Source: Acidimicrobiia bacterium
Lineage (GTDB): Bacteria; Actinomycetota; Acidimicrobiia; Acidimicrobiales; Bin134
Direction of reading: 5' to 3'
Assembly: GCA_009842675.1 (NCBI GenBank)
Contig: VYEX01000077.1
Span: 57,147-121,146 of the forward strand
DNA: 64,000 bases
Shown: positions 45,477 to 54,649 of the stretch, one piece after another
Layout: every line of letters begins with the position of its first letter
Numbering within the stretch: the first letter of the stretch is position 1
Notes under the pieces: generated by a model
Databases searched by the model: none
What the model saw: only the letters and a program-made list of their open reading frames with translations
Told to the model about the DNA's origin: nothing
Made by a program: the position numbers and the translations under genes

Positions 45477-45826
45477 GTGCTGTCGACGGTAGCAGGCAGA
45501 TCAGTTCGCCACGTCTTGAGAAATTCACCTGAAATCCACAGGGAATCCCCCTTATCCTCCTTACGGTCCACAGGCCCGATGCTCTACCGTGACCTATTGC
45601 TGCGGTGTGAGTGGCCGGAATGGTGGCTGACGCCGACGACCATAGTGGGGTTCAGGCGACTCCTTGAGGGGTCCAGCCCGTTGTTTGGGCGGGCTGGCGT
45701 GTCAGGTGCAGGCACGCCTCATGAAGAGGCTCCTTTGACCTGGCCGCTCACGCCGCAGCCTCATTCGAGCAAGGATAAAATGAACGCGGTATGCGCCATA
45801 AGAGCTGCATCCGTTGAGGAGTGCTG
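45477..45826 (+). promoter_or_regulatory. Long, structured nrdJ leader region
   Basis: This 350-bp gap holds several overlapping hairpins. GACTCC-TTGA-GGGGTC is at 45658-45673. CCAGCCCG (45673-45680) pairs with CGGGCTGG (45690-45697). GGCGTG (45696-45701) pairs with CACGCC (45713-45718). GCCTC-ATGAA-GAGGC is at 45716-45730. Adjacent helices share bases, so they are alternatives, as in switching RNAs. NrdJ needs adenosylcobalamin, but I cannot find the cobalamin-riboswitch core (GCCACTG B12-box), nor clear NrdR boxes. A TTGACC at 45735 lacks a -10 partner. Confidence 0.4.
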
Positions 45827-45827
45827 A
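45780..45827 (+). CDS. Possible 15-residue leader peptide coupled to nrdJ
   Basis: MNAVCAIRAASVEEC, with AAGGA four nt upstream of the ATG and a stop codon that overlaps the nrdJ ATG (TGATG). The arrangement suits translational coupling. A longer in-frame ORF from about 45580 exists but lacks support. The peptide contains two Cys; a regulatory role is only speculation. Confidence 0.4.
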   Translation: MNAVCAIRAASVEEC

Positions 45828-48589
45828 TGGCTCTGGCATCTGACCGCACCAGAATCGGGCTGCGCCGCCATTTCAGCCGAGCTGACGTCCACCCCTACGA
45901 CGAGGTGGAATGGCATCGTCGCGACGCCCGAATCACCAGCGCAGACGGTGAGGTGGCCTTCGAGCAGGCCAATGTGGAGTTTCCGCAGAGCTGGTCGGTC
46001 AATGCCGGCAACATCGTGGCCCAGAAGTACTTTCGGGGCGGTTTGGGCACGCCGGAGCGGGAAACGTCGCTGCGCCAGGTGATCGACCGGGTGGTGGACA
46101 CGCTGGTGGCGTGGGGAACCGAGTCGGGGCATCTGGCCGAGCCGGAGGAGGCTGAAGCGTTCGGCGATGAGCTTCGCTGGCTGCTGGTCCGCCAGCGGGC
46201 GGCGTTCAACTCGCCGGTTTGGTTCAACCTCGGGGTTCCCGGTGCCGTCCCCCAGTCCTCGGCCTGCTTCATCTTGTCGGTGGACGACACCATGGAGTCG
46301 ATCCTCGACTGGTACGGAGAAGAGGGCCGGATCTTCAAGGGGGGTTCGGGGGCCGGTGTCAATCTGAGCCGGATTCGGTCTCGGAAGGAGAGGATGAGCG
46401 GCGGGGGCGCGCCCAGCGGCCCGGTGAGCTTCATGCGGGGCGCGGATGCCTCGGCCGGCACCATCAAGTCGGGGGGCAAGACCCGGCGGGCGGCCAAGAT
46501 GGTGGTGCTCGACGCCGACCATCCCGACGTGTCCGAGTTCATCTGGTGCAAGGCCGTCGAGGAGCGCAAAGCCCGGGCCCTGCGCGATGCCGGATTCGAC
46601 ATGGATCTCGACGGCGCCGACGTCCACTCCATCCAGTATCAGAACGCCAACAACTCGGTGCGGCTCAGCGACGCCTTCATGGCGGCGGCGGTCGACGACG
46701 GGGAGTGGCAGCTCACCGCCCGCACCACCGGCGAAGTGCTGGAGACGGTGCCGGCCCGGTCGATTCTCACCCAGATCGCCGAGGCTGCCTGGGAGTGCGC
46801 CGATCCCGGGGTGCAGTTTGAGACCACCATCAACCGCTGGAATACCGCGGCCCAAACCGGCCGCATCACCGCCAGCAACCCCTGTTCGGAGTACCTCCAT
46901 CTGGACAACTCGGCCTGCAACTTGTCCAGCCTGAACCTGCTGTCGTTCGTCGGCGACGACGGGGCGTTCGATACCGACGGTTTCAGCGCCGCAGTCCGGG
47001 TGATGACCGTGGCCCAGGAGATACTGGTCGGCCCATCGCACTATCCCACCGAGCAGATCGGGGCCACCACCCGCCGGTTCCGACAGCTGGGCCTGGGCTA
47101 CGCCAACCTGGGGGCGATGCTCATGGCCCTGGGCCTGGCCTATGACTCCGACGAGGGCCGGGGCGTGGCCGCATCGGTCACCGCGTTGATGACCGGGGTG
47201 GCCTACGAGACTTCGGGGCGCATGGCTGCTCGCCTCGGACCGTTCGAGGGGTTTGCCGAGAACCAGGATCCCACCCGGCGGGTGCTGCACATGCACCGGG
47301 ACGCATTGAACCGGCTGGAGGGCGAGCCGGTGCCCTCCGACGTTCTCAACGCCGCCCGGGCCGCGTGGGACGCCGCGGTGGAGTGGGGCGACACCGTAGG
47401 AGTCCGCAATTCGCAGGCCACCGTGCTGGCGCCCACCGGCACCATCTCGTTCATGATGGACTGCGACACCACCGGCATCGAACCCGACCTGGGCCTGGTC
47501 AAGACAAAGAAGCTGGTGGGCGGCGGCACCATGCCCATCGTCAACCAAACGGTGGATAGGGCCCTGCATCGCCTGGGCTACAGCCCCGACCAAGTCACCG
47601 ATATCGAGGCCCATGTCCATACCCGGGGCACGGTGGTGGGCGCTCCCCATCTGGAGCGGGCTCACCTGCCGGTGTTTGCCTGCTCGATGGGCGACAACGT
47701 GATCTCCCCCAGCGGCCACGTGAAGATGATGGCCGCGGTGCAGCCCTGGCTCTCAGGGGGCATCAGCAAGACGGTGAATGTCCCCGAGGACACCACGGCC
47801 GGCGAGATCGAGCAGCTCTTCGTGGACGCCTGGCAGATGGGCGTGAAGGCCCTGGCCGTGTACCGGGACAACTGCAAGCTGGGCCAGCCCCTTTCGGTAT
47901 CCGACTCTGGTGGCGCCGTGTCTCACCATGCCGCGGTATCCGACGCCTCGGCCGCCCAGCCCGATCAGGCTTCGGACTCGGCGACGGCGGCGCAGCCGAA
48001 GCGCCGGCGGCTGCCCCGGTTGCGTACCAGCCGCACTTTCGAGTTCCGGGTGGCCGACTGCAAGGGCTTCGCCACCGTGGGGGAGTACGAGGATGGCAGC
48101 CCTGGCGAGATCTTTATTCGGGTGTCCAAGCAGGGAACCACCCTGGCCGGGTTCATGGACTCGTTCGCCATGGCGGTGAGCCACGGACTGCAATACGGGG
48201 TGCCCCTGCGGGCCTACGTGGACGCCTTCACCGGCATGCGCTTCGAGCCAGCCGGGATGACCGACGACCCCGACATCCGCATCGCCACCAGCCTCATCGA
48301 CTACCTGTTCCGCCGATTGGCGGTGGAGTACCTCGAGCCCGAAGAACGCCACGAACTGGCGATATTCACCACTGACGAGCGCATTCAACCCACCCTGCCC
48401 GGGGTAGAGGAACAGGTTCCGGTCACCGTGCCCAGCGACATCGTGGAGCCCGACCCGCCGTCTCCGTACACCCGCCGGACCCCCCTGGATGCCCACGCCC
48501 CCGTCTGCTACGACTGCGGCGTCTTGATGATCCGGGCCGGCAGCTGCCACGCCTGCCCCGACTGCGGCTCCACCTCCGGCTGCTCCTAA
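45827..48589 (+). CDS. nrdJ: Adenosylcobalamin-dependent (class II) ribonucleotide reductase
   Basis: Makes dNTPs without oxygen dependence, using B12 to generate the thiyl radical. 920 residues. N-terminal ATP-cone-less region, SGVWFNLG-equivalent NSPVWFNLG, KGGSGAGVNLSRIRS, the active-site Cys in NPCSEYLHLDNSACNLSSLN (about residue 350), ATVLAPTGTISFMMDCDTTG and the C-terminal redox Cys pairs in CYDCG and CHACPDCGSTSGCS. ATG 45827 has GAGGAG upstream; the GTG at 45821 is inside that box. NrdJ is the typical actinobacterial class II enzyme. Confidence 0.96.
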   Translation: MALASDRTRIGLRRHFSRADVHPYDEVEWHRRDARITSADGEVAFEQANVEFPQSWSVNAGNIVAQKYFRGGLGTPERETSLRQVIDRVVDTLVAWGTESGHLAEPEEAEAFGDELRWLLVRQRAAFNSPVWFNLGVPGAVPQSSACFILSVDDTMESILDWYGEEGRIFKGGSGAGVNLSRIRSRKERMSGGGAPSGPVSFMRGADASAGTIKSGGKTRRAAKMVVLDADHPDVSEFIWCKAVEERKARALRDAGFDMDLDGADVHSIQYQNANNSVRLSDAFMAAAVDDGEWQLTARTTGEVLETVPARSILTQIAEAAWECADPGVQFETTINRWNTAAQTGRITASNPCSEYLHLDNSACNLSSLNLLSFVGDDGAFDTDGFSAAVRVMTVAQEILVGPSHYPTEQIGATTRRFRQLGLGYANLGAMLMALGLAYDSDEGRGVAASVTALMTGVAYETSGRMAARLGPFEGFAENQDPTRRVLHMHRDALNRLEGEPVPSDVLNAARAAWDAAVEWGDTVGVRNSQATVLAPTGTISFMMDCDTTGIEPDLGLVKTKKLVGGGTMPIVNQTVDRALHRLGYSPDQVTDIEAHVHTRGTVVGAPHLERAHLPVFACSMGDNVISPSGHVKMMAAVQPWLSGGISKTVNVPEDTTAGEIEQLFVDAWQMGVKALAVYRDNCKLGQPLSVSDSGGAVSHHAAVSDASAAQPDQASDSATAAQPKRRRLPRLRTSRTFEFRVADCKGFATVGEYEDGSPGEIFIRVSKQGTTLAGFMDSFAMAVSHGLQYGVPLRAYVDAFTGMRFEPAGMTDDPDIRIATSLIDYLFRRLAVEYLEPEERHELAIFTTDERIQPTLPGVEEQVPVTVPSDIVEPDPPSPYTRRTPLDAHAPVCYDCGVLMIRAGSCHACPDCGSTSGCS

Positions 48590-48667
48590 CCCCAAGCTTC
48601 GGCACATGAGCGCCTCCCGTTGGTAGTTTGACGGGGCTTGTCAAGGGGCTAGGCAGGAGAAGAATCC

Positions 48668-49762
48668 ATGAGAGCAGCGCTGTTTTTGGACGGGCACGAA
48701 GACTTAGTGGTGGACGAGGTGGACGTGGCTGCCCCGATCGGCAGCGAGGTACTGATTCACACCGCGGCCTCAGGACTGTGCCATAGCGATCTTCACTTCA
48801 TGGAGACCGAGGGCTGGGTTGTGCCCCGGCCCATCGTGCTGGGCCATGAGGCCGCTGGTGTGGTGGAGGCGGTGGGCCCCGATGTGCGCGAGGTGCAGCC
48901 CGGCGACCATGTCATCTGCTGTCTGTCGGTGTTCTGCGGGCGCTGCGAATTCTGCTTGAGCGGCCGGCCCTACCTGTGCGTGCAAAGCCGAGTCGACTGT
49001 ATTCGCAGCGAGGATCAGCCCGCCCGGCTCAGTCGCGGTGGCCAAGAAGTAAACCAATTCGCCAACCTGTCGTCGTTCGCCGAGCAGATGCTGGTGCACG
49101 AGAACGCGGTGGTGAAGGTCCGCGAGGACATGCCCTTGGATCGGGCCGCGCTCATAGGCTGCGGGGTCACCACCGGAACCGGTGCGGTGTTCCGCACCGC
49201 CGGTGTGGGGCCCGGATCGTCAGTCGCGGTCATCGGCTGCGGCGGCGTGGGCATGTCGTCGCTCCAGGCCGCCCGCATAGCGGGCGCGACTACGATCATC
49301 GCCGTCGACCTTGAGCCTCGAAAGCTGGACACCGCTTTGCGCTTGGGCGCCACTCACGCGGTCAATCCCGCCGACGGCGACCCAGTGGAGCAGGTTATGG
49401 AGCTCACCGGCGGGGGAGTTGACTACTCCTTCGAGGCCATCGGACTGGCCATCACCGCCCAGCAGGCGTTCGGGATGATCCGCCGAGGGGGAACCGCCAC
49501 GGTGATGGGCATGATCCCGCCGGGGTCCAAAGTTGAGATCGAGGGCCAGGAGCTGTTCATGTCCGACAAGCGCCTCCAGGGGTCGCTGATGGGATCCAAC
49601 GTGTTCCGCGTCGACATGCCCCGCCTCGTCGACCTCTACCTCGACGGCCGCCTGCTGCTCGACGAGATGGTCTCGGCCACCATCGGCCTCGACGACGTGA
49701 ACGACGGCTTTGCCGCCATGAAGGCGGGCGACGTGGTGCGCAGCGTCATCGCCTTCGACTGA
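48668..49762 (+). CDS. Zinc-dependent alcohol dehydrogenase, MDR superfamily
   Basis: 364 residues. Catalytic-zinc Cys in GLCHSDLHFMETEGW, GHEAAGVVEAVGPDV, and structural-zinc Cys in FCGRCEFCLSGRPYLC. The Rossmann loop is VAVIGCGGVGMSSLQAA. This is the class III/NDMA-type ADH pattern of actinobacteria. Substrate (alcohol, formaldehyde-thiol adduct or other) unknown. ATG has GGAGAAGAA upstream. The 16 bp at 48641-48656 match 14745-14760. Confidence 0.9.
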   Translation: MRAALFLDGHEDLVVDEVDVAAPIGSEVLIHTAASGLCHSDLHFMETEGWVVPRPIVLGHEAAGVVEAVGPDVREVQPGDHVICCLSVFCGRCEFCLSGRPYLCVQSRVDCIRSEDQPARLSRGGQEVNQFANLSSFAEQMLVHENAVVKVREDMPLDRAALIGCGVTTGTGAVFRTAGVGPGSSVAVIGCGGVGMSSLQAARIAGATTIIAVDLEPRKLDTALRLGATHAVNPADGDPVEQVMELTGGGVDYSFEAIGLAITAQQAFGMIRRGGTATVMGMIPPGSKVEIEGQELFMSDKRLQGSLMGSNVFRVDMPRLVDLYLDGRLLLDEMVSATIGLDDVNDGFAAMKAGDVVRSVIAFD

Positions 49763-49797
49763 GCAAAACCACCCCGCTCCAAGAGACGCTTGAGACT

Positions 49798-51411
49798 ATG
49801 GCCCAAGACAACCTCCGCTGGTGGGACCGCGAGGTGGGCTATGAGGTGTATATCCGGTCGTTCGCCGACGGAAACAACGACGGGGTCGGCGATTTCCCCG
49901 GCCTCACCGAGAAGCTGGACTACCTGGCCTGGCTCGGGGTCGGCATCGTGTGGATCACCCCCTTCTACCCGTCGCCCATGGCCGATTTCGGCTATGACGT
50001 GGCCGACTACACCGGGGTCGACCCCCTTTTCGGCACCCTGGACGATTTCGACGCCTGCATTTCCGAAGCCCACCGGCTGGGGCTGCGGGTGCTCATCGAC
50101 CTGGTTCCCAATCACTCATCTGACCAGCATCAGTGGTTCCAGGCCTCCCGTTCTGATCCCGACAGCCCCATGCGGGGCTACTACCACTGGCGGGATCCTG
50201 CCCTGGGAGGCGGCCCCCCCAACAACTGGATATCGCACTTCGGCGGGTCGGCCTGGACTTTCGATGAGGCCAGCGAGCAGTACTACTTGCACTTGTTCCT
50301 GCCCGAGCAGCCCGACCTGAACTGGTCCAATCCCAATCTGGTGAGGGAATTCGACCAGGTTTTGACCTTCTGGCTCGATCGCGGGGCTGACGGATTCCGC
50401 ATCGACGTGGCCCATGGCTTGGTCAAGAACATGCTCATGCCCGACAACCCGCAGCGCTATCCGGTCACCGCTGACATGGGCCCACGTCAGGTGTTTGACA
50501 GCTACGAGCATCGCTACGACTTGGACCAGGCTGGCAACACCGCCATCTATCGCCGTTGGCGGAACATCGTCGAGCCCTATAATGCGCTCTTGCTAGGGGA
50601 GGTGTACCTAAGGGACAACAACCCCAACCGGGCCAGCCGCTATGTGGCCAACCAAGACGGCCTGCACCGGGCCTTCTACTTCCCCCCCATGCACACCCCC
50701 TGGGAACCGTCGGCCATGTGGTCCACGTTCCGGGATGCCCTCGACGCCGCCCCCCGGGACTTCTCCTGGGCGGTCAGCAGCCACGACGACCCCCGGGCGC
50801 CTACCCGGCTCGGGGGTGGGGAGCTCGGCCAGTCACGGGCGCTGGCCTACTGCGTGCTGATGTTCGCCCTGCCCGGATTGCCGTTCCTCTATCAGGGCGA
50901 CGAGCTGGGCCTCTCTGATGTCGACGTTCCCCCGGACCGGTGCCTAGATCCGGTGGCGGTTCGCAACCGGAACCCCTCCAACGGACGAGACGGCTGCCGG
51001 ACGCCGATGCCGTGGGCGCCTGGGCCGGAGGCCGGATTTACTGACGGAGCCGAGCCATGGCTGCCGGTGGGCCGTACCGATGACGAAACGGCAGGCGCCC
51101 AGCGCGACGATCCTCAGGCGATTCTTCACAAGTACCGGGAGCTGTTGGCCTTGCGCCGAGACTTGCCAGACCTACACGCCGGCGACCTGGAGTGGCTGAC
51201 CGACCGGACAAGCCCGGTGATCAGCTTCCGGCGGGTTGACACCGTATGCGCGCTCAACGCCGGTGACGTGCCGATCGACCTCCAGCTTCCGCCCGGCCAG
51301 TGGCGGCTGGCGTTCTCCTCCCAGCAGCCTCCCGGCGCGGTGTCCGAGTCGGCCATCAGCCTCGATGCTCCCGAAGGAGTGCTGCTGGTGAGAGTCCCGG
51401 ACTCTGGCTGA
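49798..51411 (+). CDS. GH13 alpha-glucosidase / oligo-1,6-glucosidase-like enzyme
   Basis: Glycoside hydrolase family 13 TIM barrel, 537 residues. Region I DLVPNHSSDQHQWF, region II GFRIDVAHGL with the nucleophile Asp, region III LLGEVYLRD with the acid/base Glu, region IV VSSHDDPRAPTR with the transition-state His-Asp. NPNLVREFDQVLTFWLDRG and YQGDELGL fit the alpha-glucosidase group. No signal peptide, so intracellular. Likely acts on maltose, isomaltose or sucrose type substrates; also possible trehalose synthase relatives. Alone, without transporters. Confidence 0.88.
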   Translation: MAQDNLRWWDREVGYEVYIRSFADGNNDGVGDFPGLTEKLDYLAWLGVGIVWITPFYPSPMADFGYDVADYTGVDPLFGTLDDFDACISEAHRLGLRVLIDLVPNHSSDQHQWFQASRSDPDSPMRGYYHWRDPALGGGPPNNWISHFGGSAWTFDEASEQYYLHLFLPEQPDLNWSNPNLVREFDQVLTFWLDRGADGFRIDVAHGLVKNMLMPDNPQRYPVTADMGPRQVFDSYEHRYDLDQAGNTAIYRRWRNIVEPYNALLLGEVYLRDNNPNRASRYVANQDGLHRAFYFPPMHTPWEPSAMWSTFRDALDAAPRDFSWAVSSHDDPRAPTRLGGGELGQSRALAYCVLMFALPGLPFLYQGDELGLSDVDVPPDRCLDPVAVRNRNPSNGRDGCRTPMPWAPGPEAGFTDGAEPWLPVGRTDDETAGAQRDDPQAILHKYRELLALRRDLPDLHAGDLEWLTDRTSPVISFRRVDTVCALNAGDVPIDLQLPPGQWRLAFSSQQPPGAVSESAISLDAPEGVLLVRVPDSG

Positions 51412-51423
51412 AAAGAGCGCCGC

Positions 51424-52299
51424 TCAGCCCAGGCCCAGAATCGCCCGGGTCTGCTCAACGGTGGCCAGCTCGGCCCCCGCCTCTGCGATGCAGCCGGCCA
51501 GCGCAGCCACGATGTCGGCGTTGGTGGGAGTGCCCAACTCCAAGTAGGGGTAGTCGCCCAATCCGGCGATGAGATGGCCGCCTCGGGAAATCACCTCGGG
51601 TGCCAAGGGGCGCAGGTCGGCCCCATAGGCCAGACAGCCCCACACCGCCCGGCCGTCGTCGGGCAGGAAGCGGGTCATGGCGTCCAATCCGTCCACCGTG
51701 GCCGGATGCCCCGACAGCCACGAGTCCGACAGGGTCACCTCCCCGTAGGCCGGTGCCACCATGTCGCCGGTGTCCAAGAACGCCGACAGCAGCCGGACCG
51801 ACCCCACCGTCCAGAGCGCGCCCATCGGCTTCATCCCCGCCTCCGCCACATCGGCCACCATCTCCCGCAGCGCCCGCAACGGGGTCACATAAACGATGTC
51901 GGGGTTGCCGAACTCGCCGGTGGCCGGGTCGAAGGGGTCGATGTTGAAGCTGCCCAAGTCGATAGGGGCCAGCTCGGGCCGGGTGGCTGGATCGGCGGCC
52001 AATTCCAAAACCGGCGCCAGCCGGGCATGGGGATCGGGCACGGTGGAGGCCCCCAGGGTGGGCATCAGGATCAAGTCGCAGGCGGCGCGCACCCCGGTGA
52101 CCACCGAGCCCAGGGTGTCGGCGTCCCACACCGGCGCCCCGGTGGCCGGATCCCGACCGTGGAAGTGGTACACCGAGGCGCCGGCCTCGGCGCAGGCCAC
52201 CGCATCGGCGATCAGCTCGTCAATCGACCAGGGAACATTGGGGTTGGCCTCTCGGCCGGTGTACTCGTTGGCCCGGACCTCGATGAACACGGGGGACAC
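51424..52299 (-). CDS. BKACE family protein (DUF849, beta-keto acid cleavage enzyme)
   Basis: 291 residues of the BKACE fold, which cleaves beta-keto acids with acetyl-CoA to give a CoA-thioester and acetoacetate. ANPNVPWSIDELIADA near the N terminus, ASVYHFHGRDPATG with the zinc His-x-His pair, and GGHLIAGLGDYPY near the C terminus. In characterised Kce-type enzymes the last motif is typically VGLEDN, supplying a Glu zinc ligand; here that Glu is replaced (GLGD). Stop of the preceding SDR is 10 bp away. The reaction is inferred from the family only. Confidence 0.85.
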   Translation of the reverse strand: MSPVFIEVRANEYTGREANPNVPWSIDELIADAVACAEAGASVYHFHGRDPATGAPVWDADTLGSVVTGVRAACDLILMPTLGASTVPDPHARLAPVLELAADPATRPELAPIDLGSFNIDPFDPATGEFGNPDIVYVTPLRALREMVADVAEAGMKPMGALWTVGSVRLLSAFLDTGDMVAPAYGEVTLSDSWLSGHPATVDGLDAMTRFLPDDGRAVWGCLAYGADLRPLAPEVISRGGHLIAGLGDYPYLELGTPTNADIVAALAGCIAEAGAELATVEQTRAILGLG

Positions 52300-52309
52300 G
52301 GCAGTGCTC

Positions 52310-53095
52310 CTACAGGGTGGTGGCGTAGCCGCCGTCCACCGGGATCACCGCGCCGGTCAGATACGCCCCGCCCCGCCCCGACAAGAAGATCGCCGCCCCG
52401 GCCATATCCTCGGGCTGGCCCAGCCGGCCCAGCGCAGTGGCTCCGGCGATCTCGTCGCCGAAGTTGTCCAGGGTGTAGGCCATCATCTTGGTGTAGAACG
52501 CTCCCGGGGCGATGGCGTTCACCGTGATGTGGCTGGGTCCCAGCTTCTTGGCCAGCACCCGGGTCATGTGATGGACCGCGGCCTTGCTGGCCGAGTACGA
52601 GTAGTTCTCGATGTCGGGCGCTTGGAGCCCCTGAATCGAGCCCAAGTTGATCACCCGGGCCGGGTCCTCGGGGGTGGCCGCTTCCTCCAGGAGCGGGAGC
52701 AGGGCCACCGTGAGCTGGAACACCGCCTTCACGTTGAGGTTCATGACCTTGTCCCATGCCGAGTCGGGGAACTCCCGCATCGGCGCTCCCCAAGTGGCTC
52801 CGGCGTTGTTGACCAAAATGCCCAGTCGATCGGTGCGCTCGCCGACGGCTTCGGCCAATCCCACACATCCCTCCTCGGTGGAGCAGTCGGCGGCGATGGC
52901 TTCTATGGGTCCGATGGCCGACAGCTCCTCCACCGCCTCGTCGAGCTGCTCTTGTCGACGCGAGGAGATGATCACCCGGGCGCCCGCGCCCAGAAGGCCC
53001 TCGGCGATCATCGCTCCGATGCCCCGGCCACCCCCGGTAACCAGGGCGGTCTTGCCGTCGAGGCCGAACAGGCTGGCGGGGGTCAGGTCGGTCAT
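52310..53095 (-). CDS. Short-chain dehydrogenase/reductase (glucose 1-dehydrogenase-like)
   Basis: 261-residue SDR: TGGGRGIGAMIAEGLLGAG cofactor loop, NNAG, catalytic Ser in INLGSIQGLQA, YSYSASKAAVHHMTRVLAKK with Tyr and Lys, and the terminal VDGGYATTL signature. Close to actinobacterial 3-oxoacyl reductase-like SDRs. In the middle of the NTF2-SDR-BKACE operon, where it could make the beta-keto acid for BKACE. Confidence 0.88.
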   Translation of the reverse strand: MTDLTPASLFGLDGKTALVTGGGRGIGAMIAEGLLGAGARVIISSRRQEQLDEAVEELSAIGPIEAIAADCSTEEGCVGLAEAVGERTDRLGILVNNAGATWGAPMREFPDSAWDKVMNLNVKAVFQLTVALLPLLEEAATPEDPARVINLGSIQGLQAPDIENYSYSASKAAVHHMTRVLAKKLGPSHITVNAIAPGAFYTKMMAYTLDNFGDEIAGATALGRLGQPEDMAGAAIFLSGRGGAYLTGAVIPVDGGYATTL

Positions 53096-53135
53096 GGGTG
53101 CTGCCTCTCGGGGATGGGCGAAGCCTTAGACGAGC

Positions 53136-53591
53136 TCACAGATTCAGCTCGAACAGCAGATGGCGGCTGAGGTCGCCGAGCTGGTCCACCAGCATGGTCC
53201 GCTGGTCGAACCACCATTCGCCGTCGATGCGGTGGAAGGTGTCGTGATAGCGGCCGGTGATGATGGGTTGCAGCGAGAAGTCGTCGAGCTGCTGGAAGAC
53301 GGTGTAGTAGGAGCGGGCCGAAGCCGTCCCCGCGTCGTCGTCCACCTCGATGATGGCGTTGGTGGTGACGTGCTTGGTGCGGGGGGTGCCACAGGGGTAG
53401 AGGCGGGTGGAGCCCTGGTACATCCCCAGCACCTCGTCGCGCCCGGCCACCACCGTTTCCACCGGTGCGTCGGGGGAGGCCACGATCTGCCCGTTGGCGA
53501 ACAGGTCGGCCACCCCCTCCAGGTTCCCGGCGTCTATCCGCTCGGCGTAGGTGTACATGAGGTTTTCGATCTGTCTCGCGCTGTCGACCAT
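53136..53591 (-). CDS. NTF2-like (SnoaL/scytalone dehydratase type) protein
   Basis: 151 residues of the cone-shaped NTF2 fold: QIENLMYTYAERIDAGNLEG, DLFANGQIV, and TGRYHDTFHRIDGEWWFDQR are the typical scaffold. Members act as ketosteroid isomerases, dehydratases or dioxygenase small subunits. Presumed first gene of a three-gene operon with a TANNNT box 6 nt before its ATG. Confidence 0.8.
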   Translation of the reverse strand: MVDSARQIENLMYTYAERIDAGNLEGVADLFANGQIVASPDAPVETVVAGRDEVLGMYQGSTRLYPCGTPRTKHVTTNAIIEVDDDAGTASARSYYTVFQQLDDFSLQPIITGRYHDTFHRIDGEWWFDQRTMLVDQLGDLSRHLLFELNL

Positions 53592-53597
53592 GGGGAG

Positions 53598-53603
53598 AAT
53601 CTA
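53598..53603 (-). promoter_or_regulatory. Candidate -10 box for the leaderless BKACE operon
   Basis: TAGATT on the minus strand ends 6 nt before the ATG of the NTF2-like gene; no Shine-Dalgarno. Confidence 0.45.
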
Positions 53604-53662
53604 ATCAGATCGCCCGCGGCCTGGGATAAGTGGCCGGGCCCGCCGCGTGGCAGAGTAGGGCG

Positions 53663-54586
53663 GTGACATTGATGTCCATCCCCAGCCCGGGCTCCGACAG
53701 CCTGAACATCGGCTCTTTGGAACTGCGGGCCTACGGCCTGATGATCGCCCTCGGCGTATTGGCCGCCGCTTGGCTGTTCCACCGGCGGTTCGTCCAGCGG
53801 GGCCATTCCCCCGAGCTGGCCGGCTCGATCACAGTGTGGGCGGTGATCGCCGGGCTGATCGGATCGCGGATATATCACGTGATCACGGATTGGAAGACCT
53901 ACCAGGGCAATTGGGGTGAGGTCTGGCAGATATGGGAGGGGGGCTTGGGCATTACCGGCGGGGTGGTCGCTGCCGCGGCCGTCATATGGGTGTACGCCCG
54001 CCAAAAGGGCATCCCCATGTCCAAGATCGCCGACTCGGCGGCTCCCGCCCTCCCGTTGGGCCAGGCCATCGGGCGGTGGGGGAATTGGTTCAACCAGGAG
54101 CTGTACGGGCGGCCCACCGACTTGCCATGGGCGCTGGAGATCGACCCCGAGAACCGCCGCTTCCAGTATCTGAACGACGAGACCTTCCACCCAACGTTCC
54201 TTTACGAGTGCATCTGGAACCTGGCCTTGGTCGGAGCCCTGCTGTGGGCGGGCAAGCGCTTCACCCTGAAGCCGGGCCGGCTGTTCGGCCTGTACGTGCT
54301 GGGCTATTCCCTCGGCCGGCTGTGGATCGAGTTCATCAGGGTCGACTATGCCAGCGAGCTGGCCGGCGTGCGGGTGAACATCTGGGTGATGCTGGCCCTG
54401 ATCCTCGGCTCGGCGGCCTATCTGCTCTACGGCCGGGGTGGCGACAGCGACGAGGAATCGGAAGAAGAAGCCCCTGAGGACCCGTCATCAGACGAATTGA
54501 CCCCTGAGTCCGACGAACCGACTCCGGACGCCGATGAGCCGGTATCTGACGAACCAGTCGCCGAAAACGTCTCTTTGGAGACCTGA
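53663..54586 (+). CDS. lgt: Prolipoprotein diacylglyceryl transferase
   Basis: Transfers diacylglycerol from phosphatidylglycerol to the lipobox Cys of lipoproteins. Seven or so membrane helices; the LSIPSP-like MSIPSPGS start and the Lgt signature GRWGNWFNQELYGRPT are clear, with LYECIWN and GRLWIEFIRVDY later. The C terminus bears a 45-residue acidic Asp/Glu/Pro/Ser tail after the last helix. 307 residues from GTG 53663; ATG 53672 is an alternative. Confidence 0.92.
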   Translation: MTLMSIPSPGSDSLNIGSLELRAYGLMIALGVLAAAWLFHRRFVQRGHSPELAGSITVWAVIAGLIGSRIYHVITDWKTYQGNWGEVWQIWEGGLGITGGVVAAAAVIWVYARQKGIPMSKIADSAAPALPLGQAIGRWGNWFNQELYGRPTDLPWALEIDPENRRFQYLNDETFHPTFLYECIWNLALVGALLWAGKRFTLKPGRLFGLYVLGYSLGRLWIEFIRVDYASELAGVRVNIWVMLALILGSAAYLLYGRGGDSDEESEEEAPEDPSSDELTPESDEPTPDADEPVSDEPVAENVSLET

Positions 54587-54649
54587 ACCCGGTAACCTAG
54601 GGGAGCGGGCTGGCGATCTTTCCGCTTCCTTTCGCAGCCCGGATCACAG

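Noticed and set aside
45540..45826. Cobalamin riboswitch before nrdJ
   Set aside because: No B12-box (GCCACTG) or conserved core strings; only unassigned hairpins.
44745..45827. Long plus-strand ORF (about 360 codons) overlapping the RibD-like gene
   Set aside because: It is antisense to a clear reductase, with His/Gly/Arg-rich composition typical of a shadow frame; only its last 16 codons are kept as a possible leader ORF.
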